DNA of 21,205 nucleotides from DATDYA01 sp035289165 (GTDB lineage: Bacteria > Patescibacteriota > Patescibacteriia > Magasanikbacterales > GWA2-37-8): positions 1-21,205 of the forward strand of contig DATDYA010000011.1 in the NCBI GenBank assembly GCA_035289165.1. Reading direction: 5' to 3'. Shown piece after piece: positions 7,015 to 15,535 of this stretch. The notes under the pieces were generated by a model. That model was not told the DNA's origin, ran no database searches, and saw only the letters and a program-made list of their open reading frames with translations. Position 1 is the first letter of the stretch. Each line of letters opens with the position of its first letter. The translations under genes were made by a program, and so were the position numbers.

Positions 7015-9249
7015 CTATGATAATTTTAATAATCTCTCCGCCAATTTCTCTGGTGTCAATTCGGTTAAACCATATACCTCTTCGGCGTTTCCAGATTTTA
7101 AATAAGTATCAACACCAATACTTCTATGGCCGGCATCTTTCGGCAGGAGAAAACTGGCCAAGAATCCTTTCCAACCGTTGTGTAAGATCACGGCCTGCGC
7201 CCGATCAAATTCAGAAAATATTTCTTCGGCTTCGGCCGGATTAGTTTTTCTAAATTCGTCAAATAATTCCGGCGAAGTCGCAACCACAATTTTCAAATCT
7301 CTTCCGGCACGCTCTAATTCCGGCACAACTGTTAATAAATTCCTCAAAACTAAACCGCCGCTAACTACCACCGCTAATTTCTTTTTCCCTTGGCCAGAAT
7401 AATTTTTGTAAATATAGGCTCCATTGTTCGCCGCCAAAGCCGGTGGTCTCTCCCCGCCCCTCTCCATAACTGGCACGCCGACGCGCGTCGTAGCCAGCGC
7501 GATTGGTTCGCCCTGCTCCAAAGCATAAAACAACATCTCGATAGTCTCATTGGCGTCGGTGGGTTTGTAAACTTTTATCCCCGGGTAAGCCTGAAAAATT
7601 GACATCCAATACAAGCCCTGATGAGTTGGGCCATCTTCCCCGGTTTCCGGTCCATCATGCGAAGCGATCAGGATAAAAAATCCCGGGTTTTCACTCTTAA
7701 CCTGGTTATTATATAACCCCAATCGCACGGCATGGCTCAGCATAGCTGTAAATACGGCAAACGTACCAAACGCTGATACGGCTTGAAAGCCGCCTGGTAA
7801 AATATCTTGGCTGATAGCGATACTCATCATCGCCATGTTTTGTTCAGCAATACCAAATTTAATGCCCCGCCCCAGGGGATTTTCCTTGGAAAAGATTCCT
7901 TGCACTTTTTCTGCCGCATTCGTGAAAGTCGAACGGGCTAAATCTCCCGAGCCAGAATATACAAAAGCCGATTCCTCCGTAAACCACTTTAACCAAGCTT
8001 GCAGAGCCTCGCGCGTCGCCACTTTTTCTCCCGCTTTAAAAACTAATTCCGGCGGTAATTTTTTCGGCCGGCGAATTAAATGTGGTTGAACAATTTTCCG
8101 CCCGGTTAAAACTTTTTTTATCTGCAAACTCAATTCGCTTTCTGGTTTAATTTCTTTGGCACCCACTTCCAATTGTTTCACAACATATTCTTCATCTTCT
8201 AATTTTATTTCTTCCATGATCTTAAAAATGTCGCCCATCACCTTGCCTTTTTCACCTTTAATATCAAAACCTAATTTTTTCATGATTGTCACATATTCTT
8301 CGTGCTTCACCGGTGCGCCGTGTGAGTCCGGTGTATCTTCTTTTGTGCCATAATCTTTCCCCTTAATCGTGTGCGCGATTACCACCGTCGGTAAACTGTT
8401 ATTAAACCCTTCGCGCGCTTTTTTATATGCTTCAAGCAAGGCGAGAACATCGTGACCACCGACCTCAATGACGTTCCAGCCTAAACCGAGCCAATGATTT
8501 AAATACGGAGAAGAAATAATTTCTTCCAAGCGTCCGTCCAAACCAATGTGGTTATAATCCAAAGAAACAATTACATTATCCAGTCCATTCGTTGATAATA
8601 AATTCCTCGCCTCATAAGTCATTCCCTCTTCGCTTTCCATGTCCCCCATCATAACCCAGATTTTTGTATCTAACCCGTTAGAGCGATGCAAAATGGCCAG
8701 ACCACCAGCATAAGAAAAACCATGGCCAGAAGGACCAGTCGAAGCGTCGGAATACGGTAAATAATTTTCCGCATGGCCTTGTGGCCCGTCCGGATGACGA
8801 AAACGAAGTAAATCTTCTAAAAAAATATCTTGCACCACAGCTTCGGCAAACTGCCGGCCAGCCCGGCGCAAACACTCATAATACAAAGCATTAGCGGAAT
8901 GCAATAGTGGTGTACAATGGCCAGCACTCCAGATCAAGCGGTCGCGCCCCGGACTTTTTGGCGCCAGTGGATCAAAAGCCATGACTCCCGAAAGGCTCAA
9001 AGCCACAAACTGCTCTACTTTCGAGCTACTACCGCCAGGATGACCAGACTGAACGGCTTCAACTGTCGCAAAAGCCAAACCCCGTAAAACACGCGAAATT
9101 TTTTCTAATTTTTCTCTATCCAGGTTTGGATCAGAAAAACTCTTTGCTTGCCAATCCAAATAAACCGGTTCTCCGCCAATCGGTTTCCTTTTCTTAAAAC
9201 GAAGAGATTTAAAAATTGACATCTTTGACATAGTTAAAGATAAACTCAT
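7015..9249 (-). CDS. tkt: Transketolase
   Basis: Thiamine-diphosphate enzyme moving two-carbon units between sugar phosphates, linking glycolysis and the pentose phosphate pathway and supplying ribose. GHPGG (69-73), H111, the TGPSGHG loop (171-177), the TPP/metal motif GDMESEEG (202-209) with DYNHIGLDG (231-239), the catalytic Glu in GIAEQN (E469) and HDGPETGEDGPTHQ (531-544) are all visible. At 744 residues it is somewhat longer than the usual 660-680, with a long linker near 330-400. Start choice is uncertain: in-frame ATGs occur at codons 1, 7 and 10, and the upstream promoter would start transcription almost on codon 1, so 9231 or 9222 could be the real start. Both halves are fused in one chain, unlike the split type. 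Confidence 0.94.
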   Translation of the reverse strand: MSLSLTMSKMSIFKSLRFKKRKPIGGEPVYLDWQAKSFSDPNLDREKLEKISRVLRGLAFATVEAVQSGHPGGSSSKVEQFVALSLSGVMAFDPLAPKSPGRDRLIWSAGHCTPLLHSANALYYECLRRAGRQFAEAVVQDIFLEDLLRFRHPDGPQGHAENYLPYSDASTGPSGHGFSYAGGLAILHRSNGLDTKIWVMMGDMESEEGMTYEARNLLSTNGLDNVIVSLDYNHIGLDGRLEEIISSPYLNHWLGLGWNVIEVGGHDVLALLEAYKKAREGFNNSLPTVVIAHTIKGKDYGTKEDTPDSHGAPVKHEEYVTIMKKLGFDIKGEKGKVMGDIFKIMEEIKLEDEEYVVKQLEVGAKEIKPESELSLQIKKVLTGRKIVQPHLIRRPKKLPPELVFKAGEKVATREALQAWLKWFTEESAFVYSGSGDLARSTFTNAAEKVQGIFSKENPLGRGIKFGIAEQNMAMMSIAISQDILPGGFQAVSAFGTFAVFTAMLSHAVRLGLYNNQVKSENPGFFILIASHDGPETGEDGPTHQGLYWMSIFQAYPGIKVYKPTDANETIEMLFYALEQGEPIALATTRVGVPVMERGGERPPALAANNGAYIYKNYSGQGKKKLAVVVSGGLVLRNLLTVVPELERAGRDLKIVVATSPELFDEFRKTNPAEAEEIFSEFDRAQAVILHNGWKGFLASFLLPKDAGHRSIGVDTYLKSGNAEEVYGLTELTPEKLAERLLKLS

Positions 9250-9253
9250 CTAT

Positions 9254-9282
9254 ATATTACCGGAAAAGAGCTTTTACTTCAA
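9254..9282 (-). promoter_or_regulatory. Promoter of transketolase and downstream genes
   Basis: TTGAAG (9277-9282) and TAATAT (9254-9259) on the minus strand have a 17-bp spacer. The -35 box overlaps the stop codon of the upstream gene. The predicted start near 9247 falls on the first ATG of transketolase, implying a leaderless message or use of ATG codon 7 or 10. Confidence 0.5.
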
Positions 9283-11555
9283 CGCGCGCTACTTTTTAGC
9301 CACAACCGCCCCTCTTCGAACATTTGGCGCTTCCAATTGTAGAAAGATTTAAATTCACAAAGGGTTAGCGGTGCTTCTATATCTACCGCTAATTCGCTCG
9401 GACATTTTAATTCACGCGGTATGTAATAATCTAACATTCTTTTCCCTTTGACGGCCTCATTAATATACAACCCAAACTCGTGCATGCCGAGCAAATTGGG
9501 ATAATCTTTTCGATCCGCGAAAATTGAATGACCTTCAAAGGTATTCTTGGTATTAATGTTTAACATTTGCAAAATAGTCGGGGCGAAATCGAGTCCGGAT
9601 GAATACCCGTCAACTGTTTTTGGTAAAACACTTTCTGGGATATACATGAGGAAAGTGTTTTCATCATAAAAAGTCATTTTACCCGCTACAGTTGGGAAAT
9701 GATCAGCTCCATACGCGGTTGGAAAAATGGCATGATCCGCAACCGCAATCACAATTGTGTTATCATAGAATTTACTCTTAACGAAATCCTCCCAAAAAAG
9801 TCGAAAGGCATCATCAGTGGTATGGACAGAATTACGCACTACGCTTTTTCCGTCGTTAAAATATACCATGTCTTTGGCTTTGGTAAACGGCGGGTGGGTG
9901 TCGACGGTTGAGAGCATCATGAAAAACGGCTCTACGGCTTTTTCCTGCATGAACTTTTGCGTTACCGGAAACAGTTGGTGATCCGAATAGCCCCACGACA
10001 ATGGTTCGCCTTGAATATACTCGGCTAATTCTTCCGTGCCATACACCTCGTCCACCCCCATGCTCGCCATGAGAGTGTCTTTGTTGGCGAAATCTTTTTC
10101 CACCGCGGTAATGTATGAAGCATAGTTGTAACCACCCTCGGTTCGTAATATTTCCGGCAAACAAGACAACCGTACCGTCTTTACTTTGCCCTGATGGGCA
10201 ATTTCTTCATGGCCAGTCGGTGGTAAAAAGGAACAAAGTTGGGACAACAAGCCGGTAACTGTTGGTGTGGAAGCGTTATAATAATTCTTAAATATTGTTG
10301 TCTTAGGATTGGCCGCCATTTTTTCTAAACCGGGAGTTAAGCCCGCTTCAGCGGGATTATATACACTCGTTAAACGAAAAGAAAATGATTCCAAAAATAC
10401 CACGAGAATGTTCGGTTTTGTTTTATTAAACTTATCCGGCAACAACTTTTTTTCTTCGCTAAAAATTTTTTCTTGGGTGGTAATATTAAACTCATTCAAA
10501 TTGTACTTCAAACCAAAGCGCTCCAACTTTTTAAGTATTAAAGGCGAGATATTTACTTGCTCGCGAACCCCGAGCCATTCTTCGTAAAAAGAACGCACGA
10601 TCGCATATTCCGGTGTGGTCTTAAAAGAAGTTAGGCCGAAAATTGATCCTAACGCAAAAATAATAATTACAAAATCATAATAAAGCCAATACCTTTTCTC
10701 AACTTTTGGATGAGTTTTAAAATAGCGGGCCAATAAATACGTTACCGAAACCAAGGACACCACATACAAACCAATTAACACAAAAGTTAGTGTATTTATA
10801 TATACGCCACTGCCCCCTTCGGCATGAGCCAAGACCACTGGCCCAAAATATAACCCGGAATAATACAAAATACCGCTATTTACGGCGGCGATTAATAAAG
10901 CAAAGGCAAACAATATTACCCAAATAAAAATAAACAAATAACGCAGTTTATTTTTAATAACCAGGTATAAAATACTCGTGACCGCAACCCCCGCCAGCCA
11001 AAACATCGTCATGGTCCACGCCCGGAATAAGACTACGCCATAAAGTTTGGCCGAAGCGTCAAGGATATAATATTGAAAAGCGAAATATTGGATGACGCTA
11101 TTTAAAATAAACAAAAGAAAAAACAACGTAAAAACATAACGATTTATTTTGTGCCAGCTATCGGCATTATGATGCCCTTTAAAAATATCTTGCAGCTCGC
11201 TGTAAAAAAGCCAAATAACTGTTAAAAAATAAACCAGACTCCAAAATTCGTTACGAATGAAAAAAACTAGAAACGCCAAAGAAAAAACTAAAAACAAACG
11301 GTGAAAAGACTGCTGAAACTCCTTGCTCCAAAAGGTTCCCGGGCGGAAATATTGTAAAATCTTTTTCCCCAAATATTTTACTGCGTAATACGCCCCAAAA
11401 ACTACGAGCCACATTACGAATGAAACAACAATAAACCGCGTGAGCGGTTTATGCGGTAAGTGATACCAATTCCAACCGGAAATAATAAGGAAAGCGGCCG
11501 AAGAAACGTAGAACACCTCTACCAACTTCAACCAAATAGTCTTAAATCTTTTCAT
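9279..11555 (-). CDS. LtaS-like membrane sulfatase / phosphoglycerol transferase
   Basis: Polytopic membrane protein with about eight or nine hydrophobic helices in residues 10-310, then an extracytoplasmic alkaline-phosphatase/sulfatase-fold domain. Family hallmarks are PNILVVFLESFS (381-392) with a metal-binding Glu, a Thr-rich nucleophile region STPTVTGLLS (429-438), a downstream STVDTHPPF segment with His, and ADHAIFP near the end with the Asp-His metal pair. Lipoteichoic acid synthases and phosphoglycerol transferases share this layout. The substrate here is unknown; gpsA in the same run fits glycerol phosphate. The frame is open back to 11645, but that would overlap hpf by 68 bp. The ATG at 11555, 22 bp after the hpf stop, is preferred and gives 758 residues. 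Confidence 0.8.
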   Translation of the reverse strand: MKRFKTIWLKLVEVFYVSSAAFLIISGWNWYHLPHKPLTRFIVVSFVMWLVVFGAYYAVKYLGKKILQYFRPGTFWSKEFQQSFHRLFLVFSLAFLVFFIRNEFWSLVYFLTVIWLFYSELQDIFKGHHNADSWHKINRYVFTLFFLLFILNSVIQYFAFQYYILDASAKLYGVVLFRAWTMTMFWLAGVAVTSILYLVIKNKLRYLFIFIWVILFAFALLIAAVNSGILYYSGLYFGPVVLAHAEGGSGVYINTLTFVLIGLYVVSLVSVTYLLARYFKTHPKVEKRYWLYYDFVIIIFALGSIFGLTSFKTTPEYAIVRSFYEEWLGVREQVNISPLILKKLERFGLKYNLNEFNITTQEKIFSEEKKLLPDKFNKTKPNILVVFLESFSFRLTSVYNPAEAGLTPGLEKMAANPKTTIFKNYYNASTPTVTGLLSQLCSFLPPTGHEEIAHQGKVKTVRLSCLPEILRTEGGYNYASYITAVEKDFANKDTLMASMGVDEVYGTEELAEYIQGEPLSWGYSDHQLFPVTQKFMQEKAVEPFFMMLSTVDTHPPFTKAKDMVYFNDGKSVVRNSVHTTDDAFRLFWEDFVKSKFYDNTIVIAVADHAIFPTAYGADHFPTVAGKMTFYDENTFLMYIPESVLPKTVDGYSSGLDFAPTILQMLNINTKNTFEGHSIFADRKDYPNLLGMHEFGLYINEAVKGKRMLDYYIPRELKCPSELAVDIEAPLTLCEFKSFYNWKRQMFEEGRLWLKSSAR

Positions 11556-11577
11556 GATTTGATACAAAAAATATTTT

Positions 11578-11940
11578 TTAATAAATCTCGGTTTGATACT
11601 CTTTACTTTTACGCACCTCCCGGCGAGCTTTTTTTTCTTTTTCACGCGATAGCACTTTATGTTTTTTTAATTCCCCTTCCAGATAGTCTCGGACTTTGTC
11701 AATTGCTTTATAAAGCGTGACCTCGTTCTTGGAAGCGAATAAATCCTGGCCGGGTACTTCTAATTTGCAATCAGCTACAAAAATTTTTCCTTTTTGATGG
11801 TGGTTGGTTTCCAAGCAAACGACTACATCCGCCCGAATAATCTTATCGTAAAATTTGTCTAAACTGGAAATTTTTTTGGTAATATAATTTTTTATCGCGT
11901 CAGTTAACTCGACCCCTTTGCCGGATATAAGAACTTGCAT
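11578..11940 (-). CDS. hpf: Ribosome hibernation promoting factor (short HPF/RaiA family)
   Basis: Small protein that binds the 30S decoding region and silences or protects ribosomes in stasis. The 120-residue chain follows the family pattern: an N-terminal strand with GKGVELTDAIKNYITKKI (7-24), a central acidic/basic beta segment, then DLFASKNEVTLYKAIDKV in the second helix, where the family usually has D-YAAID. The tail is highly basic (about 95-113). It lacks the C-terminal dimerisation domain of long HPF, so it is the short form. It sits between murB and the LtaS-like gene and may have its own promoter just upstream. Confidence 0.9.
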   Translation of the reverse strand: MQVLISGKGVELTDAIKNYITKKISSLDKFYDKIIRADVVVCLETNHHQKGKIFVADCKLEVPGQDLFASKNEVTLYKAIDKVRDYLEGELKKHKVLSREKEKKARREVRKSKEYQTEIY

Positions 11941-11946
11941 AGGACA

Positions 11947-11952
11947 AATATA
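11947..11952 (-). promoter_or_regulatory. Possible -10 box of hpf
   Basis: TATATT lies on the minus strand with only 6 bases between it and the hpf ATG, in a 39-bp gap after murB. The -35 position (TACATA, 17 bp away) is a poor match. If real, the message would be leaderless. Confidence 0.25.
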
Positions 11953-11979
11953 AATAAAAAATTAATCTTTATGTATTTT

Positions 11980-12918
11980 TTACCGTACGATCTCCACTTC
12001 CGGTTCAATCTCCACCTTATATTTATTATACACTCTAGATTTTGCCTCTTCAACTAAAGCGATAACATCAGCTTGGGTGGCGTTATTAAAGTTAACAATA
12101 AAATTCCCATGTTCTTCCGAAAACTTTGCCCCACCAATTTGGTAACCCTTTAATTCTACCCCCTCAATTAACCAACCCACCGGGATCATTTTACGTTCAA
12201 TATACAATGGTGGCAATTGACTCTTATCTCCTGGCCAATCGGAAACTTTAACATTCTTAAAAAAGCTACCGGCCGAGGGATAAGCGGGGTAACGGCCTGA
12301 CCGCTGTTTTAGATACTTTTGCATTTCCGCTAAAATTGTTGCCTTGTCACCGGGGTTTAATTCGTATTTAACTTCCAAAATTATCGCCTTATTATTTTTA
12401 AAATCACTATGCCGATAACCAAAACCACATTCTTTAGCTGGCCAATTTCGCGCCTCGCCATCCTGCCAAACTTCAACTTCATTAATACAATTAGAGGTTT
12501 CTTTCCCCATTGCTCCAGCATTACCGCGTACCGCGCCACCAACCGTGCCCGGTACACCCGCTGCCCATTCAATACCACTCAAGCTATTTTGCAAAGCCAA
12601 ATTAACAACCGAAGCCAAAGCCGCCCCCGCCCCCGCCGTAATGGTGGTACCGTCCAAATTTATTACATCATTTTTTAAACGCATGACAACACCGTCATAA
12701 CCATCATCTGGAAACACCACATTGGACCCATTACCCAAAATATAAAAGGCGATTCCCTCGCCAGACAAAAAATTTAACAACTCAATAGTTTTAACTTTAT
12801 CCCCTACTTCAATATAAAACTTAGCGGGACCACCAATTTTAAAAGTCGTAAACCGAGCCAGGGGGACATTGGCTTTAACTTTGCCAAAATTTTTTAGTGT
12901 TTTATATATTTCCTGCAT
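11980..12918 (-). CDS. murB: UDP-N-acetylenolpyruvoylglucosamine reductase
   Basis: FAD- and NADPH-dependent enzyme that reduces UDP-GlcNAc-enolpyruvate to UDP-MurNAc, the second step of peptidoglycan precursor synthesis. The FAD domain shows FTTFKIGGPA (23-32), LGNGSNVVFPD (61-71) and AAGVPGTVGGAVRGNAGA (119-136). R169 in FGYRHSDF and the proton-donor S218 in SAGSFFKN are present, with GAKFSEEHGNFIVN (263-276) and the C-terminal catalytic Glu region EPEVEIV (305-311). The length of 312 residues is typical. The start is 3 bp after the stop of the upstream hypothetical gene, so they form one transcript. Confidence 0.96.
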   Translation of the reverse strand: MQEIYKTLKNFGKVKANVPLARFTTFKIGGPAKFYIEVGDKVKTIELLNFLSGEGIAFYILGNGSNVVFPDDGYDGVVMRLKNDVINLDGTTITAGAGAALASVVNLALQNSLSGIEWAAGVPGTVGGAVRGNAGAMGKETSNCINEVEVWQDGEARNWPAKECGFGYRHSDFKNNKAIILEVKYELNPGDKATILAEMQKYLKQRSGRYPAYPSAGSFFKNVKVSDWPGDKSQLPPLYIERKMIPVGWLIEGVELKGYQIGGAKFSEEHGNFIVNFNNATQADVIALVEEAKSRVYNKYKVEIEPEVEIVR

Positions 12919-12921
12919 ATT

Positions 12922-13458
12922 TTAACGTAAATCGTCGCTCGTAATACCCAAACTGCCCAACCTCACTGGAAAAATCCTGGCCCCCGACACCGAATTATTT
13001 ATATTTTTTAAAAAAGTATTGTCTGGATCTGCTTCAGTAATTTCTCTAAGCTTCATCACAAGAAACTCCGGCTCAAAATTATCAGCAATAATTTCTTTTA
13101 TCGGTTTAGGTATTTCTGCTATCATGGACGGATTATATACAATGTCTAGTTCCCAACGTGCAAACTGCTGGCCCAATAATTGTCCGATATTTTTAAATTG
13201 AAATTCCCAGCGATCAACATCCCGAAATATATTCCCCGATTGATAGGCCTCGTGCAAACAGGGAGGCAGACTGGCGTGGGCTCTTAACAACCCACCGGGC
13301 TCGACCGTCTGAAGCTCTCTTATAAATTTTTTACGCAATAAATCTAAAATTGGCCGGATCACTGCCAAAGCATCCTGTTTTTCTTTCGTGCGGCGCGCTT
13401 CTAAAGCCCGAGCAGCTTCTGGTCCACTACCAAAATCTACTCTTCTTACATCACCCAT
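12922..13458 (-). CDS. Hypothetical protein, first gene of the murB transcript
   Basis: I do not recognise this 178-residue protein. It has a charged N-terminus (about 1-35, Arg/Ala/Glu-rich and probably helical), a middle with WEFQFKNIGQLLGQQFARWE (83-102), and a C-terminus that ends in a short hydrophobic stretch and TSDDLR. There is no signal peptide, membrane segment, cysteine pair or nucleotide-binding motif, so it is probably a soluble cytoplasmic protein. It is likely real: it begins 19 bases after the predicted start of the minus-strand promoter and ends 3 bp before murB. Its position suggests expression with peptidoglycan precursor synthesis, nothing more. Confidence 0.7.
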   Translation of the reverse strand: MGDVRRVDFGSGPEAARALEARRTKEKQDALAVIRPILDLLRKKFIRELQTVEPGGLLRAHASLPPCLHEAYQSGNIFRDVDRWEFQFKNIGQLLGQQFARWELDIVYNPSMIAEIPKPIKEIIADNFEPEFLVMKLREITEADPDNTFLKNINNSVSGARIFPVRLGSLGITSDDLR

Positions 13459-13462
13459 AATA

Positions 13463-13491
13463 TTGCTTTTTTACCTAAAAAATAATATACT
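13463..13491 (+). promoter_or_regulatory. Promoter of the ATP-grasp gene (leaderless)
   Basis: TTGCTT (13463-13468), 17 bp, TATACT (13486-13491). Transcription would start at about 13498-13499, immediately before the ATG at 13500, so the message should be leaderless. The -10 box overlaps that of the divergent minus-strand promoter. Confidence 0.55.
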
Positions 13492-13512
13492 TATCCTGTA
13501 TGTTAGAACCAA
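13484..13512 (-). promoter_or_regulatory. Promoter of the hypothetical-murB transcript
   Basis: On the minus strand TTGGTT (13507-13512), 17 bp, TATATT (13484-13489). The predicted start near 13477 gives a leader of about 18 bases before the ATG at 13458. The -35 box lies inside the first codons of the divergent ATP-grasp gene. Confidence 0.5.
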
Positions 13513-14753
13513 TCTTAAACAAAAACCCGTTAGCTTACGTTACCCGGGACATCGAGCGGGCCCTTGGTTTGCCGCCTGATACCAAAGGTTACTTCATTAT
13601 CTCAAATTTTACCCCCTTTGTGAAGTCAATTTGTAAAGGGCGGACCAACGTCCTCCTGATTAAAGGAACGGCCCTCTTAGCTACCCATGAACTGCTCAAC
13701 CACCCGAAAACCAAGTCTTTTTTAAACAAACTAAACGATCCGCAAATTTTGGTTTTTAAAAATACTTCAACCATTGAAAAAATTTGCCAAACCAGTCATT
13801 GGCGCCTGCTAAACCCCCCGTCCGATTTGGCCAGCCTAGTCGAAGAAAAGATATCTCAAGTTAAATGGCTCGGTCCACTAAAAAAATTGCTTCCGCCGCA
13901 TGAGATAAAAACCGTAGAAAAAATCACCTGGCCGAAATTCGCCCAGCAAGGCAAAGCCCTCCGGCCCTTTATTTTGCAATTCAATCGCGCTCATACTGGA
14001 AGCGGTACTTACCTCATTCAATCTGAATCCGAACTAAATGAACTAAAACAAAAATTTCCCCAACGCCTAGCTCGGTTGACCCAGTACATTTCTGGACCGA
14101 TGTTTACAAACAATAATATCGTGTGGGGAAATAAAATTTTAGTTGGTAATATTAACTACCAAATAACTGGTTTAAAACCTTTTACCAATAATCCCTTTGC
14201 CACCATTGGCAACGACTGGGCACTGCCGCCTAAAATTTTAACTAAAAAACAAATTAGAGATTATGAAAAAATCGCCAATGACGTTGGCAAGCGCCTGGAA
14301 AAAAATGGCTGGGCTGGCCTCTTCGGCATTGACGTAATTTTAAATCCCGAAAACAATCAGCTGTATTTAATCGAGATTAACGCCCGCCAACCAGCCAGTA
14401 CGACCTTTGAAAGTGTCTTACAAAATGTAAACCGAGTAAAAACAAAAAACAACCGGCTAACCACCTTTGAGGCGCATGTTTTATCTCTCTTAAAAGAAAA
14501 AAACCGCAATAACAAATTAGTAAAAATAAATAATGGGGCGCAAATTATCCAAAAAGTTGTTAAAAAAATGCCTCGTTTTGATAAAATCGAAGAAAAAATT
14601 AAAAAGCTTAAATTTAAATACTTTAGCTACTCCAATACTAAACCGGAGAGCGATTGGCTACGTTTGCAAAGCCCGAATGGACTATTAACTAACCAACAAA
14701 AATTAAATTCTTTAGGCCAAAAGATTAAAACTGTTTTAAACGAACCGCTATGA
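13500..14753 (+). CDS. ATP-grasp ligase of unknown substrate
   Basis: 417-residue protein whose central and C-terminal parts match the ATP-grasp fold: an HTGSGTYLI loop (165-173) in the place of the glycine-rich ATP loop, a TQYISGPMFTNN strand (194-205), GLFGIDVIL (273-281), and the metal-binding motif LIEINARQPAST (290-301) with the Glu-x-Asn pair. The family joins a carboxylate, via acyl-phosphate, to an amine or thiol. The N-terminal 150 residues resemble no domain I can name, and the C-terminal 90 residues are very lysine-rich. The next gene overlaps it by ATGA, so translation is probably coupled. The substrate is unknown; an amino acid, peptide or carrier protein is possible. Confidence 0.78.
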   Translation: MLEPILNKNPLAYVTRDIERALGLPPDTKGYFIISNFTPFVKSICKGRTNVLLIKGTALLATHELLNHPKTKSFLNKLNDPQILVFKNTSTIEKICQTSHWRLLNPPSDLASLVEEKISQVKWLGPLKKLLPPHEIKTVEKITWPKFAQQGKALRPFILQFNRAHTGSGTYLIQSESELNELKQKFPQRLARLTQYISGPMFTNNNIVWGNKILVGNINYQITGLKPFTNNPFATIGNDWALPPKILTKKQIRDYEKIANDVGKRLEKNGWAGLFGIDVILNPENNQLYLIEINARQPASTTFESVLQNVNRVKTKNNRLTTFEAHVLSLLKEKNRNNKLVKINNGAQIIQKVVKKMPRFDKIEEKIKKLKFKYFSYSNTKPESDWLRLQSPNGLLTNQQKLNSLGQKIKTVLNEPL

Positions 14754-15532
14754 TTATAAGTGAATTAACCGACGAAGCTAAAAAAGAATTAGCCGGCTAC
14801 TTGCGCCTGCCAAACTTTACAGCCGATGTTAATTGTCCCTATTTTAACAACCGCCGCATTCGCCTGCGCGGAGCGCTTCGGGTCCTGGTCGGCAAAGGAA
14901 GTCCAGAAGAAATTTCCGAAGAAGCTAAGCTATTTGCCCTGCGAGAAAAAATTGATCTCACGGCCCTTACTAATGACGCGTTAAAAAAATTCTTGGTTGG
15001 CCACCGATTAGGCACCGATTGTTCTGGTTTTGCTTACCATCTACTGGAAGCGGAGGGTCTAGGTAAAAAATTAGGCAACTTAAAAAAACATTTGCACCGA
15101 CCGTTTATCCAAAACCCGCTTAGAAAATTTTTGGTTTGGCTCCGACCGATTGAAAATACCGGCGTTGGCACCTTTTCTCACGAAACCAATAGCCACGAAA
15201 TAAAGATTGAAGACATACGGGCGGGTGATCTCATTATAATGTTAAAAACTGGGCCCAAGCGTGATTACAACCACGTGATGGTAATAACTTCAGTTGAAGG
15301 AGAAAGTGGTAGTCCAAACACTATCCACTATGCCCATTCTTTCCAATGGTCCAAAGACGGTCAATATGACCATGGCGTACGTACTGGTCGAATTGAAATA
15401 ACCGACATCAAAAAACCGCTTTTAGAAGCAGTTTGGGTGGAAAAAAACGCGACTGGCGATAACAATGAAACTTACACCCATGCTAAAAATGCCGAGGTAT
15501 TAGTCTTAAAAAGACTAAACTGGTTTAAATAG
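14750..15532 (+). CDS. Papain-fold cysteine hydrolase/transferase, NlpC/P60-like, cytosolic
   Basis: 260 residues without signal peptide or membrane segment. GTDCSGFAYHLL (88-99) carries the nucleophile C91; IRAGDLIIML (156-165) is the strand typical of NlpC/P60 domains; NHVMVITSVEG (174-184) gives the second residue H175; and IHYAHS (192-197) supplies a third polar position. NlpC/P60 proteins cleave or form amide bonds, commonly in peptidoglycan peptides, but most are exported. A cytosolic location and overlap with the ATP-grasp gene point instead to work on a cytoplasmic peptide, for example trimming or reversing what the ligase makes. It ends 3 bp from the convergent corA stop. Fold assignment is fairly secure; function is inferred. 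Confidence 0.72.
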   Translation: MIISELTDEAKKELAGYLRLPNFTADVNCPYFNNRRIRLRGALRVLVGKGSPEEISEEAKLFALREKIDLTALTNDALKKFLVGHRLGTDCSGFAYHLLEAEGLGKKLGNLKKHLHRPFIQNPLRKFLVWLRPIENTGVGTFSHETNSHEIKIEDIRAGDLIIMLKTGPKRDYNHVMVITSVEGESGSPNTIHYAHSFQWSKDGQYDHGVRTGRIEITDIKKPLLEAVWVEKNATGDNNETYTHAKNAEVLVLKRLNWFK

Positions 15533-15535
15533 ACA

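Noticed and set aside
11556..11645. Longer start of the LtaS-like gene with a lysine-rich N-terminus
   Set aside because: It would overlap the hpf coding end by 68 bp. The ATG at 11555 sits in the intergenic gap and gives a normal membrane-protein N-terminus.
15501..15517. TAGTCTT-AAA-AAGACTA hairpin as a terminator
   Set aside because: A 7-bp AT-rich stem inside the coding end of the papain-fold gene with no U-run after it on either strand; likely chance.
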